The notes beneath the pieces are model-generated. The model saw only the letters and a program-made list of their open reading frames with translations. It was not told the origin of the DNA and searched no databases. 64,000 nt of DNA, taken from contig JADKGE010000001.1 in assembly GCA_016717115.1 (NCBI GenBank), positions 248,001-312,000 of the forward strand, read 5' to 3'. Made by a program: the position numbers and the translations under genes. Positions 22,937 to 29,605 of this stretch are shown piece after piece; positions within the stretch are counted from its first letter, which is position 1, and each line of letters starts with the position of its first letter. This DNA comes from Actinomycetota bacterium (lineage in GTDB: Bacteria > Actinomycetota > Actinomycetes > S36-B12).

Positions 22937-24001
22937 CTAGAGGGCGCAGCCCACCATGCGGACCTCGGCCCGGAGCGTGATCCCGAAGCGCTCCTCCACG
23001 AGGTCACGGATGGCACGCGCGAGCTCGAGGATGTCGTCAGCCGAGGCGTGCCCCTCGTTGATGAGGGCAAGGGTGTGCTTGGTCGACACCCGCGCTGGCG
23101 AGCCGCGACGGGCGCGCCACCCCCTCCCGACGCCGGCCTGCTCGATGAGCCAGGCGGCGCTGAGCTTGGTCCCATTGGGGGACGGGTAGCGGGGGCATTC
23201 AGCCGGCACGCTGGCGGCCACCTCGCCGGACACGATCGGGTTCGTGAAGAACGAGCCGGCACTGCGGGTGTCGGGATCGTCAGGATCCAGGACCATGCCC
23301 TTGCGCCCCCGCAATCGCAGCACCGCCGCCCGGATGTCCGCCACATCGGCCGTGGACCCCACGTCCACCCCCAGCGCTTGGGCCAGCTCCGCGTAGCGCA
23401 CCACACCGAGGGGTGACCGGCGCAGCTGCATCGTGACGTCGAGGACCACCCAGCGGAAGGGCTCGGCGGTGAACGCGCTCGAGCGGTAGCCGAACCCGCA
23501 GGCCAGGTGGTCGAGACGCTCGACGGTTCCCGTCCGGCGATCGAGGATGCGGACGGCCGACACGACCTGGCCCACGTCCTGCCCATAGGCGCCGACGTTC
23601 TGGATGGGCGTCGCCCCGGCGAGGCCGGGTATGCCCGACAACGCCTCGATGCCCGACCAGCCGCGGAGCACGGCGCTTTCGACGACGTCGTCCCAGGGCT
23701 CCCCCGCCCGGATCGTCAGGGCGACGTCGCCGTCGCCCTCGGCCGCCGTCATGCCCCGGGTGGCCACCTCGAGGACGGTGCCTCGGAAGCCCCCATCGGA
23801 CGCGAGCAGGTTGCTGCCGCCGCCGAGGATGAGGGCTGGGATCCCGGCGGCGTCGCAGGACCTCACGGCCCCGATGAGGTGCTCGTCCGTCTCACAGCGG
23901 ACCCAATGGTCGGCCGGGCCGCCCACACGCAGGGTCGTGCGATCGGCCAGTCTCACGGGCGCCGACGCATCGGCGTCGATCGGTGCCGGTGCAGGGGTCA
24001 C
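22937..24001 (-). CDS. murB: UDP-N-acetylenolpyruvoylglucosamine reductase
   Basis: A FAD enzyme that reduces UDP-GlcNAc-enolpyruvate to UDP-MurNAc with NADPH, in the cytoplasmic phase of peptidoglycan synthesis; 354 residues. The FAD-binding domain shows LILGGGSNLLASDGGF and LSGIPGLAGATPIQNVGAYG. The catalytic serine motif SAGSFFTNPIV and the C-terminal KHTLALINEG are also present. The GTG at 24001 begins 3 nt after the hadB-like stop codon, so it is probably translated with the two dehydratase genes. Confidence 0.95.
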   Translation of the reverse strand: MTPAPAPIDADASAPVRLADRTTLRVGGPADHWVRCETDEHLIGAVRSCDAAGIPALILGGGSNLLASDGGFRGTVLEVATRGMTAAEGDGDVALTIRAGEPWDDVVESAVLRGWSGIEALSGIPGLAGATPIQNVGAYGQDVGQVVSAVRILDRRTGTVERLDHLACGFGYRSSAFTAEPFRWVVLDVTMQLRRSPLGVVRYAELAQALGVDVGSTADVADIRAAVLRLRGRKGMVLDPDDPDTRSAGSFFTNPIVSGEVAASVPAECPRYPSPNGTKLSAAWLIEQAGVGRGWRARRGSPARVSTKHTLALINEGHASADDILELARAIRDLVEERFGITLRAEVRMVGCAL

Positions 24002-24004
24002 GAC

Positions 24005-24430
24005 TCAGGCCAGACGGACCGTGGCCGTTGCCCTGCCCAGGACGGTCGATCCCTCGCTCGACGCCGTCAGGGCGACCACGACGGTCCCGTCGTCGTTCTT
24101 GGCGGTGACCTTCGCGCTCACCGCGAGCGTGGCGCCGTGGCCGTCGTCGGGAACCACGACCGGGCGGGTGAAGCGCACGCCGTACTCCACCAGCGCTCCC
24201 GGATCGCCCACCCAGTCGGTGACGACTCGGATGGCCAAGGCCATGGTGAGCATCCCGTGCGCGATGACGTCGGGCAGCCCCACTGAGGTCGCGACGCGTT
24301 CGTTCCAGTGAATGACGTTGAAGTCGCCCGAGGCCCCCGCATAGCGGATGAGGTCGACCCGCTCGATGGGGAAGGTCTGCCCGGGCAGCTCGTCGCCCAC
24401 CGCGACGTCGGTCCAGGCAATTCCGGTCAC
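24005..24430 (-). CDS. MaoC-type hydratase, HadB-like
   Basis: A hot-dog-fold (R)-specific enoyl hydratase/dehydratase of 141 residues. The catalytic segment contains YAGASGDFNVIHWNE, with the Asp/His pair of the MaoC hydratase 2 motif, then GLPDVIAHGMLTM. It overlaps the upstream gene by 4 nt (stop/start in the 24427-24430 ATGA). In mycobacteria such pairs, HadAB, dehydrate 3-hydroxyacyl-ACP in FAS-II. Whether this organism uses it for long fatty acids is not shown here. Confidence 0.85.
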   Translation of the reverse strand: MTGIAWTDVAVGDELPGQTFPIERVDLIRYAGASGDFNVIHWNERVATSVGLPDVIAHGMLTMALAIRVVTDWVGDPGALVEYGVRFTRPVVVPDDGHGATLAVSAKVTAKNDDGTVVVALTASSEGSTVLGRATATVRLA

Positions 24431-24885
24431 GAGGTCGCCTCGTCCGGAGCCCGGGAGACCAGGAGCGAATGCGTGGTCACGACGGGCTCCCCTTCGGCCG
24501 TGACGATGTCGCCCCGCGTCGTGATCAGGTCGTTGCCCGCCATCGTGCGGATGCTCTCGATGGTCGTCGTGACCACCAGGTCGTCGCCGGCCACGATCGG
24601 CCGCGTGTAGGAGAACCGCTGCTCGCCGTGCACGACACGCGTGTAATCCAGGCCGAGTTCCGGATCGAACAGCACCGCCTCGCTGGCCTTCATCGACACG
24701 ATGATCGCGAAGGTCGGCGGAGCGACGAGGTCCACGTGGCCCAGGGCCCGCGCCGCGTCCACATCGTGAAAGGCGGGGTTCTGGTCGCCGATGGCGTTCG
24801 CGAACTCGCGCACCTTCTCGCGCCCGACCCGGTACGGGGCCGTCGACGGGTAGACCCGCCCGACGAACTCCGGATTCAGCGCCAT
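24427..24885 (-). CDS. MaoC-type N-terminal dehydratase, HadA-like
   Basis: A 152-residue hot-dog protein resembling HadA/HadC, the non-catalytic partner of HadB. It begins LNPEFVGRVYPSTAPYRVGREKVREFA and includes GDQNPAFHD, APPTFAII and a VVHGEQRFSYTRPIVAGD C-terminal segment. It likely forms a heterodimer with the downstream HadB-like product, giving a 3-hydroxyacyl dehydratase. The order rpmG-hadA-hadB-murB is a conserved actinobacterial arrangement. Confidence 0.85.
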   Translation of the reverse strand: MALNPEFVGRVYPSTAPYRVGREKVREFANAIGDQNPAFHDVDAARALGHVDLVAPPTFAIIVSMKASEAVLFDPELGLDYTRVVHGEQRFSYTRPIVAGDDLVVTTTIESIRTMAGNDLITTRGDIVTAEGEPVVTTHSLLVSRAPDEATS

Positions 24886-24909
24886 CGAGGTGGAGGCCTC
24901 AGTCGCGAA

Positions 24910-25077
24910 CTAGCGGGTTTCCTTGTGGTTCGTGTGCTTGTTGCAGTTGGGGCAGAACTTCTTGGCCTCAAGGCGGTCGGGATCGTTGCGACGGTTCTTC
25001 TTGGTGATGTAGTTGCGGTGCTTGCAGTCCTCGCACGCCATCGTGATCTTGGGGCGAATGTCGGTAGCCTTGGCCAC
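24910..25077 (-). CDS. rpmG: Ribosomal protein bL33
   Basis: bL33, 55 residues, with two Cys pairs (CEDC near residue 15 and CPNC near 42), the zinc-binding (C+) form. The C-terminus KHTNHKETR is typical. The GTG at 25077 is used because GAGGAA lies upstream. It lies between tRNA-Met and the hadA-like gene. Confidence 0.95.
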   Translation of the reverse strand: MAKATDIRPKITMACEDCKHRNYITKKNRRNDPDRLEAKKFCPNCNKHTNHKETR

Positions 25078-25170
25078 TGGTCTTCCTCTTTCGTGTGGTC
25101 TTGGCAGGCAGGCCTGCCAAGCGCGATGGTGATGCGGGTCAAGCACGTCGAACTGATCGAACCGGTCGAG

Positions 25171-25243
25171 TAGCGGAGGCCGGACTTGAACCGGCGACAC
25201 AGCGATTATGAGCCGCTTGCTCTACCAACTGAGCTACCCCGCC
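25171..25243 (-). tRNA. tRNA-Met (CAT), elongator type
   Basis: A 73-nt cloverleaf: acceptor GGCGGGG/CTCCGCT (two G-U pairs), anticodon stem AGCGG/TCGCT with loop CTCATAA, anticodon CAT. The first pair is G1-U72, not the C1xA72 mismatch of initiator tRNA. A lysidine-modified tRNA-Ile2 cannot be excluded but the rpmG-adjacent position favours Met. Confidence 0.85.
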
Positions 25244-25271
25244 GCGCAATGAGGCAGCCAGCACCTCATCG

Positions 25272-25344
25272 AGCCCCTTTACGGAATCGAACCGTAGACC
25301 TTCTCCTTACCATGGAGACGCTCTGCCGTCTGAGCTAAAGGGGC
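25272..25344 (-). tRNA. tRNA-Thr (GGT)
   Basis: A 73-nt cloverleaf with acceptor GCCCCTT/AAGGGGC. The anticodon stem TCTCC/GGAGA has loop ATGGTAA, anticodon GGT. The 3' CCA is not encoded. A TACGCT -10-like box lies at 25358-25363 on the same strand, about 14 nt upstream. Confidence 0.95.
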
Positions 25345-25435
25345 GTAAAGCCACGCAAGCGTACACAAGGGTTCGGTGCGCGGGGAAATCGAGGGGGCCC
25401 GAACCCCTCAGGCCGAGGGTGTGTTGACTAAGCAG

Positions 25436-26383
25436 ATGACCGATGCCCTCCGCTGGACCTCCTTAGACATGCCCAATCTCGACGGCCGTGTGGCCGTCGT
25501 CACAGGCGCCAACTCCGGCCTCGGCCTCGAGACGGCCCTCGAACTGGCCCGCCACGGAGCCGCGGTGACGCTCGCCGTTCGTGATCTCGACAAGGGGGAG
25601 CAGGCGCGGGCCGACATCGCCGCCGCGGCGCCGGATGCCGTCGTCGACGTGGCTCGCCTCGACCTGGCCGACCTGGGCTCGGTGCGCGGCTTCGCCGAGG
25701 CGTGGTCGGCCAGCCACCCCGAGGGCCTCGACCTGCTGATCAACAACGCGGGCGTGATGGCCATCCCGCACCGCACCACGGCCGACGGCTTCGAGATGCA
25801 ATTCGGTACCAATCACCTCGGCCACTTCGCCCTGACCGGCCTGCTCCTGCCCGCCCTCGTCGCCCGTCCCCGGTCCCGGGTCGTGACCGTGTCCAGCGGG
25901 GCGCATCGCATGGGCCGCATGCGGTTCGACGACCTGATGGGCGAGCGCCGCTACCGGTCGTGGGGCGCCTACGGTCAGAGCAAGCTGGCCAACTTGTTGT
26001 TCACGTCCGAGCTCCAGCGCCGGCTCGATGCGAACGGCATCCCCACGCTCGCCCTCGCCGCCCACCCCGGCTACGCATCGACCAACCTCCAGGCCGCCGG
26101 TCCCGAGATGAGCGGCCGCACGTGGCTGAAGGCGCCCGTCGGCCTCGCCACTCGCCTGCTCGGTCAAAGTGCCCAGATGGGTGCCCTTCCGACCCTGTTC
26201 GCCGCGACCGCGCCGGGGCTGCCGGGCAATTCGTACATCGGCCCGGACGGGTTCTTGGAGCAGCATGGGCACCCGCGCGTGGTCGATCGATCGTCCGCCG
26301 CGAAGAGCACCGTCGACGCCCTCCGCCTCTGGCAGGCCAGCGAGCGCCTCACGGGCGTCCACTACCCGCTGGACGCGGCGTGA
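25436..26383 (+). CDS. Short-chain dehydrogenase/reductase
   Basis: A Rossmann-fold SDR of 315 residues. It has the NAD(P)-binding TGANSGLGLE motif near residue 24, NNAGVM, and the catalytic tetrad with Ser in VSSGAH and YGQSKLANL (Tyr-x-x-x-Lys). Sequence and length resemble the retinol/WW-domain oxidoreductase-like SDRs common in actinobacteria; the substrate is unknown. The ATG at 25436 is preferred since homologues start near this point; upstream in-frame GTGs add an unlikely extension. It overlaps the agmatine deiminase start by GTGA. Confidence 0.85.
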   Translation: MTDALRWTSLDMPNLDGRVAVVTGANSGLGLETALELARHGAAVTLAVRDLDKGEQARADIAAAAPDAVVDVARLDLADLGSVRGFAEAWSASHPEGLDLLINNAGVMAIPHRTTADGFEMQFGTNHLGHFALTGLLLPALVARPRSRVVTVSSGAHRMGRMRFDDLMGERRYRSWGAYGQSKLANLLFTSELQRRLDANGIPTLALAAHPGYASTNLQAAGPEMSGRTWLKAPVGLATRLLGQSAQMGALPTLFAATAPGLPGNSYIGPDGFLEQHGHPRVVDRSSAAKSTVDALRLWQASERLTGVHYPLDAA

Positions 26384-27423
26384 GCGTGGCGGCCGCGCCC
26401 GCCGACGGCTGGCGCATGCCGGCGGAGTGGCAGCCCCACGAGCGAACGTGGATGGCCTGGCCACCGGCCGGCTACTCACTGGGTGACACCGACGCTGAAG
26501 CCGCGAGTGCCCATGCGTGCTGGGCGGCCGTGGCGAACGCCATCGGCCGGTTCGAGCCCGTGACGATGCTGGCCTCCGCTGCCGACCTCGACGGCGCTCG
26601 AGCACTCCTGGACCCCGGCGTCACCGTGCTCGAGGCGCCCCTGGACGACGCGTGGATGCGCGACATCGGCCCGACGTTCGTCATCGGCCCGGACGGCCGG
26701 CTCGCGGGTGTCGACTGGGTCTTCAACGGATGGGGCGCACAGTCGTGGGCGACATGGGAGAAGGACGCTCTCATCTCCGCACGGGTCTGCGAGGCGGCCG
26801 GCGTGCCCACCGTCGCCTCGCCAATGATCAACGAGGGCGGCGGAATCCACGTCAACGGCGAGGGCACCGTCCTGGTCACCCGAACGGTTCAGCTCGGCCA
26901 GGGCCGCAACGAGAACTGGACGGCAGCCGACGTGGAGGCCGAGCTGAGGCGCACGCTAGGGGTGGATCGCGTCATCTGGGTCGAGCGAGGACTCACCCGC
27001 GACTACGACCGGTTCGGCACGCGGGGACACATCGACATCGTGGCGTGCTTCGTGAACGCGGACACCGTGCTGTTCCACGACCAACGCAACCCCGAGCATC
27101 CCGACTTCGCCGTGTCCGCTGAGGTGCACCGGACGCTGGCGGCCGAGGGCGACCTGCGGCTCGTCCCGCTGCCGGCTCCCGAGGTGCTCCGCGATGACGA
27201 GGGCTGGGTGGACTACAGCTACGTCAACCATCTGGTGGTCAACGGCGGCGTGATCCTGTGCGCGTTCGACGATCCGGGCGACGAGCGGGCGGCGCAGATC
27301 CTGCGCGACGCTTACCCGGGGCGCGAGGTGGTGCTGGTGGATGCACGGCCACTGTTCGCGCGGGGCGGCGGCATCCACTGCATCACGCAGCAACAGCCCG
27401 CAACGACCCCCGAAAGCCGTTGA
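26380..27423 (+). CDS. aguA: Agmatine deiminase
   Basis: Hydrolyses agmatine to N-carbamoylputrescine and ammonia (arginine decarboxylase route to putrescine); 347 residues of the guanidino-modifying (PPAD) superfamily. Visible features are MPAEWQPHERTWMAWP at the N-terminus, DAWMRDIGPTFV, EGGGIHVNGEGT, GHIDI with the catalytic His, and the C-terminal nucleophile Cys in RGGGIHCITQQQP. The GTG at 26380 overlaps the SDR stop. The gene ends exactly at the first base of a long hairpin. Confidence 0.92.
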   Translation: MSVAAAPADGWRMPAEWQPHERTWMAWPPAGYSLGDTDAEAASAHACWAAVANAIGRFEPVTMLASAADLDGARALLDPGVTVLEAPLDDAWMRDIGPTFVIGPDGRLAGVDWVFNGWGAQSWATWEKDALISARVCEAAGVPTVASPMINEGGGIHVNGEGTVLVTRTVQLGQGRNENWTAADVEAELRRTLGVDRVIWVERGLTRDYDRFGTRGHIDIVACFVNADTVLFHDQRNPEHPDFAVSAEVHRTLAAEGDLRLVPLPAPEVLRDDEGWVDYSYVNHLVVNGGVILCAFDDPGDERAAQILRDAYPGREVVLVDARPLFARGGGIHCITQQQPATTPESR

Positions 27424-27477
27424 GTGGCGGGTTGTGGCGGTGAATCCTCTCGGATTCACCGCCACAACCCGCCACTC
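27422..27477. terminator. Long perfect hairpin (26-bp arms), bidirectional terminator; family member 2
   Basis: The arms 27422-27447 and 27452-27477 pair perfectly over 26 bp around a TCTC loop, starting inside the aguA stop codon. It would terminate aguA on the plus strand and tRNA-Tyr on the minus strand, 12 nt away. The left arm GAGTGGCGGGTTGTGGCGG resembles the arm of the hairpin at 10204-10265. Confidence 0.8.
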
Positions 27478-27489
27478 GCGGGGATGGGG

Positions 27490-27571
27490 TGGCGGGTGAT
27501 GGATTCGAACCATCGAAGGCAAAGCCGACGGATTTACAGTCCGCTCCCATTGGCCACTCGGGCAACCTGCC
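27490..27571 (-). tRNA. tRNA-Tyr (GTA)
   Basis: An 82-nt class II tRNA with a long variable arm. The anticodon stem is GCGGA/TCCGT with loop CTGTAAA, anticodon GTA. The acceptor GGCAGGT/ACCCGCC has an A4xC69 mismatch. A TATCCT -10-like box is at 27586-27591 on the same strand. Confidence 0.93.
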
Positions 27572-27665
27572 GTGGTGCTCGCAGCAGGATACACAGGCCG
27601 CCGCGACGACCGTGACGATCCCCTCGCCGCACCTGACACAATGGGCCCACACGTGAGGAGGACGC

Positions 27666-28157
27666 ATGGCTGACAGCAGCTTTGACATCGTTTCGAAGGT
27701 CGATCGCCAGGAGGCGGACAACGCCCTCAACCAGGCGGCCAAGGAGCTGGCGCAGCGCTTCGACTTCAAGAACACCGGTACCACGATCGAGTGGAAGGGC
27801 GAGCTCTCCGTCGAGATCACCTCGGGCACCGAGGAGCGGGCCAAGGCGGCTCTTGAGGTGTTCAAGGAGAAGATCATCAAGCGCGGCCTGAGCCTGAAGG
27901 CCTTCGAGGCCGACGAGCCCCGTTCGTCGGGCAAGGAGTACAAGATCTCCGGCACGTTCAAGGCCGGCATCACGCAGGAGCAGGCCAAGAAGATCGGCAA
28001 GCTCATCCGAGACGAGGGGCCCAAGAGCGTCAAGTCCCAGGTGATGGGCGAGGAACTCCGTGTGACCAGCAAGAGCCGCGACGACCTGCAGGCCGTGCAG
28101 GCGCTCGTGAAGGGCGCCGACCTCGACTTCGCGGTGCAGTTCGACAACTACCGCTGA
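27666..28157 (+). CDS. YajQ-family nucleotide-binding protein (UPF0234)
   Basis: A 163-residue YajQ-like protein beginning ADSSFDIVSKVDRQEADNAL, with the RFDFKNTGTTIEWKG segment and conserved C-terminus LDFAVQFDNYR. Members bind nucleotides/RNA, and some Gram-negative homologues bind cyclic di-GMP; the role in actinobacteria is unknown. GAGGAGG precedes the ATG. Its end overlaps the convergent NuoI-like gene by 10 bp. Confidence 0.93.
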   Translation: MADSSFDIVSKVDRQEADNALNQAAKELAQRFDFKNTGTTIEWKGELSVEITSGTEERAKAALEVFKEKIIKRGLSLKAFEADEPRSSGKEYKISGTFKAGITQEQAKKIGKLIRDEGPKSVKSQVMGEELRVTSKSRDDLQAVQALVKGADLDFAVQFDNYR

Positions 28158-28495
28158 TCCCCTGAGCCTGAGAGCTGGTCGATCGCCTGCACCAAGCCCG
28201 ATCGGTCGCTGGCTGCGTAGTCGAACCGAGGGGTCCACTCGAGCGCGTCGAACGGGCACACCTCGACACAGATGCCGCAGAACATGCACAGTCCGAAGTC
28301 GATCGTGAAGGCGTCGAGGACGCTGACCGTCGTGGGTCGACGAGCGCCCGGCTCCGAGGTCTGCACGGCGTGACTCTCGAGAGTGATGCACCACGACGGG
28401 CATTCCCGCACGCAGAGCATGCACGACGTGCATGCCGCAGGAGTCAGCGCGATGTATCCGTGGGCGGCGGCCGGAATCTCGTCGTTGTGGCTCAT
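28148..28495 (-). CDS. NuoI-like 2[4Fe-4S] ferredoxin protein
   Basis: A 115-residue protein with two complete [4Fe-4S] binding motifs: CTSCMLCVRECP (about residues 22-33) and CMFCGICVEVCP (about 67-78). The spacing and the LDAFTIDFGLC and FGLCMFCG surroundings resemble NuoI rather than a simple bacterial ferredoxin. It is clearly distinct from the full-length NuoI at 40656-41207 (183 aa). Its start overlaps the NuoC-like stop in ATGA. It is the last gene of the three-gene set divergent from korAB and may carry electrons from ferredoxin toward a quinone site. Confidence 0.8.
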   Translation of the reverse strand: MSHNDEIPAAAHGYIALTPAACTSCMLCVRECPSWCITLESHAVQTSEPGARRPTTVSVLDAFTIDFGLCMFCGICVEVCPFDALEWTPRFDYAASDRSGLVQAIDQLSGSGDQR

Positions 28496-28962
28496 GGTCC
28501 CTCCGCGACCCATTGGGCGGGCACGCCGGGGGGCAGCTGCCGACGTGCTCGCCGTCCGGCAGCGTCGTCCCCGCCTGCGGTCGCTGCCCCGGGCCAGGGC
28601 GTGTCGACGCGTGCGGGCAGCGGCGTCGACTTCCGCAGGGGCGGGGCGGCGCTCTCGTCGCGCAGGAGGAGCCGGCGCGGATCCGGATGCCCCGTGAAGG
28701 TGATCCCGAACATCTCCGCCGCCTCTCGCTCATGCCAGTTCGCGCCGGCGTGGAGCGGCACGAGCGAGTCGACGACAGCGGAATCGCCGGGCAGGGCCGC
28801 CACGACGAGCAGGTGCTCGACCGTATCGGGGTTGACGACATGGGCGACCAGATCGAGGTGCGTCCCGCGGTCGATCGCGGTCAGGTAGTCGAGGTAGGTG
28901 AAGCCGTCGACGGCCAGGGCCGAGAGCTCCTCCCACCACCGGGACGACTCCACGGTTCTCAC
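28492..28962 (-). CDS. Small NuoC-like (30-kDa complex I subunit) protein
   Basis: A 156-residue protein with the NuoC fold core: FTYLDYLTAIDRG, then SLVPLHAGANWHEREAAEMFGITFTGHPD, the hallmark HEREAAEMFGI sequence, and a RRLLLRDE segment. The C-terminal ~50 residues are low-complexity. The GTG at 28962 overlaps the NuoB-like stop. It lacks the long N-terminal part of the main NuoC (234 aa). The reading frame is continuous and coupled to both neighbours, so it is not an obvious remnant. Confidence 0.78.
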   Translation of the reverse strand: MRTVESSRWWEELSALAVDGFTYLDYLTAIDRGTHLDLVAHVVNPDTVEHLLVVAALPGDSAVVDSLVPLHAGANWHEREAAEMFGITFTGHPDPRRLLLRDESAAPPLRKSTPLPARVDTPWPGAATAGGDDAAGRRARRQLPPGVPAQWVAEGP

Positions 28963-29375
28963 GCGCTCACCTCGGCCGTCAGAGCCAGGAGACCGGCAAC
29001 CAGCGCCTCGGGTCGCGGCGGGCAGCCCGGAACGTACACGCTCACGGGTACCAGTCGGTCGACTCCCTGGGTGACGGTAGGGGCATCCCAGTACGGTCCG
29101 CCCGTGCTGGCGCAGGCGCCGAACGACATGACGGACACGTGTCCCGGCAGCGCCTCGTAGTGACGGACGACCGCCGGTGCCAGGACATCGGTGACCGTTC
29201 CGGAGACCAGGAGCACGCAGTGCGCGGCCCCTGCCCCGTCCTCGTCGGGCACCAGGAGCCCCCGCTGGATCGCCACGTCCACTTCGAGCGAGCAGCACGC
29301 CAGGCCGAGGTTCGCGACGACGACGCGCACCGTCGGGTCGGCCGCAAGCCGGAAGGCGGGGGCGGCAGGAGTCAC
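28959..29375 (-). CDS. Small NuoB-like protein with N2-type iron-sulphur cysteines
   Basis: A 138-residue homologue of complex I subunit NuoB (PSST). The N2 cluster cysteine pattern is present: the vicinal GLACCSLE, the third in SFGACASTGGPYW and the fourth in VPGCPPRPEAL. It is shorter than the main NuoB (184 aa). The GTG at 29375 has TAGGCT 6 nt upstream and no ribosome site. It heads the B-C-I-like set, divergent from korA across 230 bp. Confidence 0.8.
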   Translation of the reverse strand: MTPAAPAFRLAADPTVRVVVANLGLACCSLEVDVAIQRGLLVPDEDGAGAAHCVLLVSGTVTDVLAPAVVRHYEALPGHVSVMSFGACASTGGPYWDAPTVTQGVDRLVPVSVYVPGCPPRPEALVAGLLALTAEVSA

Positions 29376-29381
29376 CCGGCC

Positions 29382-29387
29382 AGCCTA
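29382..29387 (-). promoter_or_regulatory. -10 box of a leaderless promoter (NuoB-like gene)
   Basis: TAGGCT on the minus strand is separated by 6 nt from the GTG at 29375. No Shine-Dalgarno is present. Confidence 0.45.
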
Positions 29388-29482
29388 GTTAGACGCCTCC
29401 CGATGGCGGTACCGATGCCTCGTAGCGGCAGATTCACCGCAAATCGCCGCCACCCACCGCCCCGTCGCGGCCCGCTCGGGGG

Positions 29483-29497
29483 CAGAATGTCATTCTG
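29483..29497. promoter_or_regulatory. Perfect 7+1+7 palindrome in the korA / nuoB-like intergenic region
   Basis: CAGAATG-T-CATTCTG is a perfect inverted repeat, about 110 bp upstream of both divergent genes. It is a plausible operator for a dimeric regulator, possibly controlling korAB. The remaining intergenic sequence (29376-29605) shows only the TAGGCT box and the korA ribosome site. Confidence 0.4.
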
Positions 29498-29605
29498 TAG
29501 ACACTTTGAGGACGCGCTACACCCACCTCGTCACATCGGGCCTTCGGTGCCCTCGTGTCGGCGTGGGCGCGTTCGCTTCGAGCCAGCCCGACTGAAGGGG
29601 AGACC

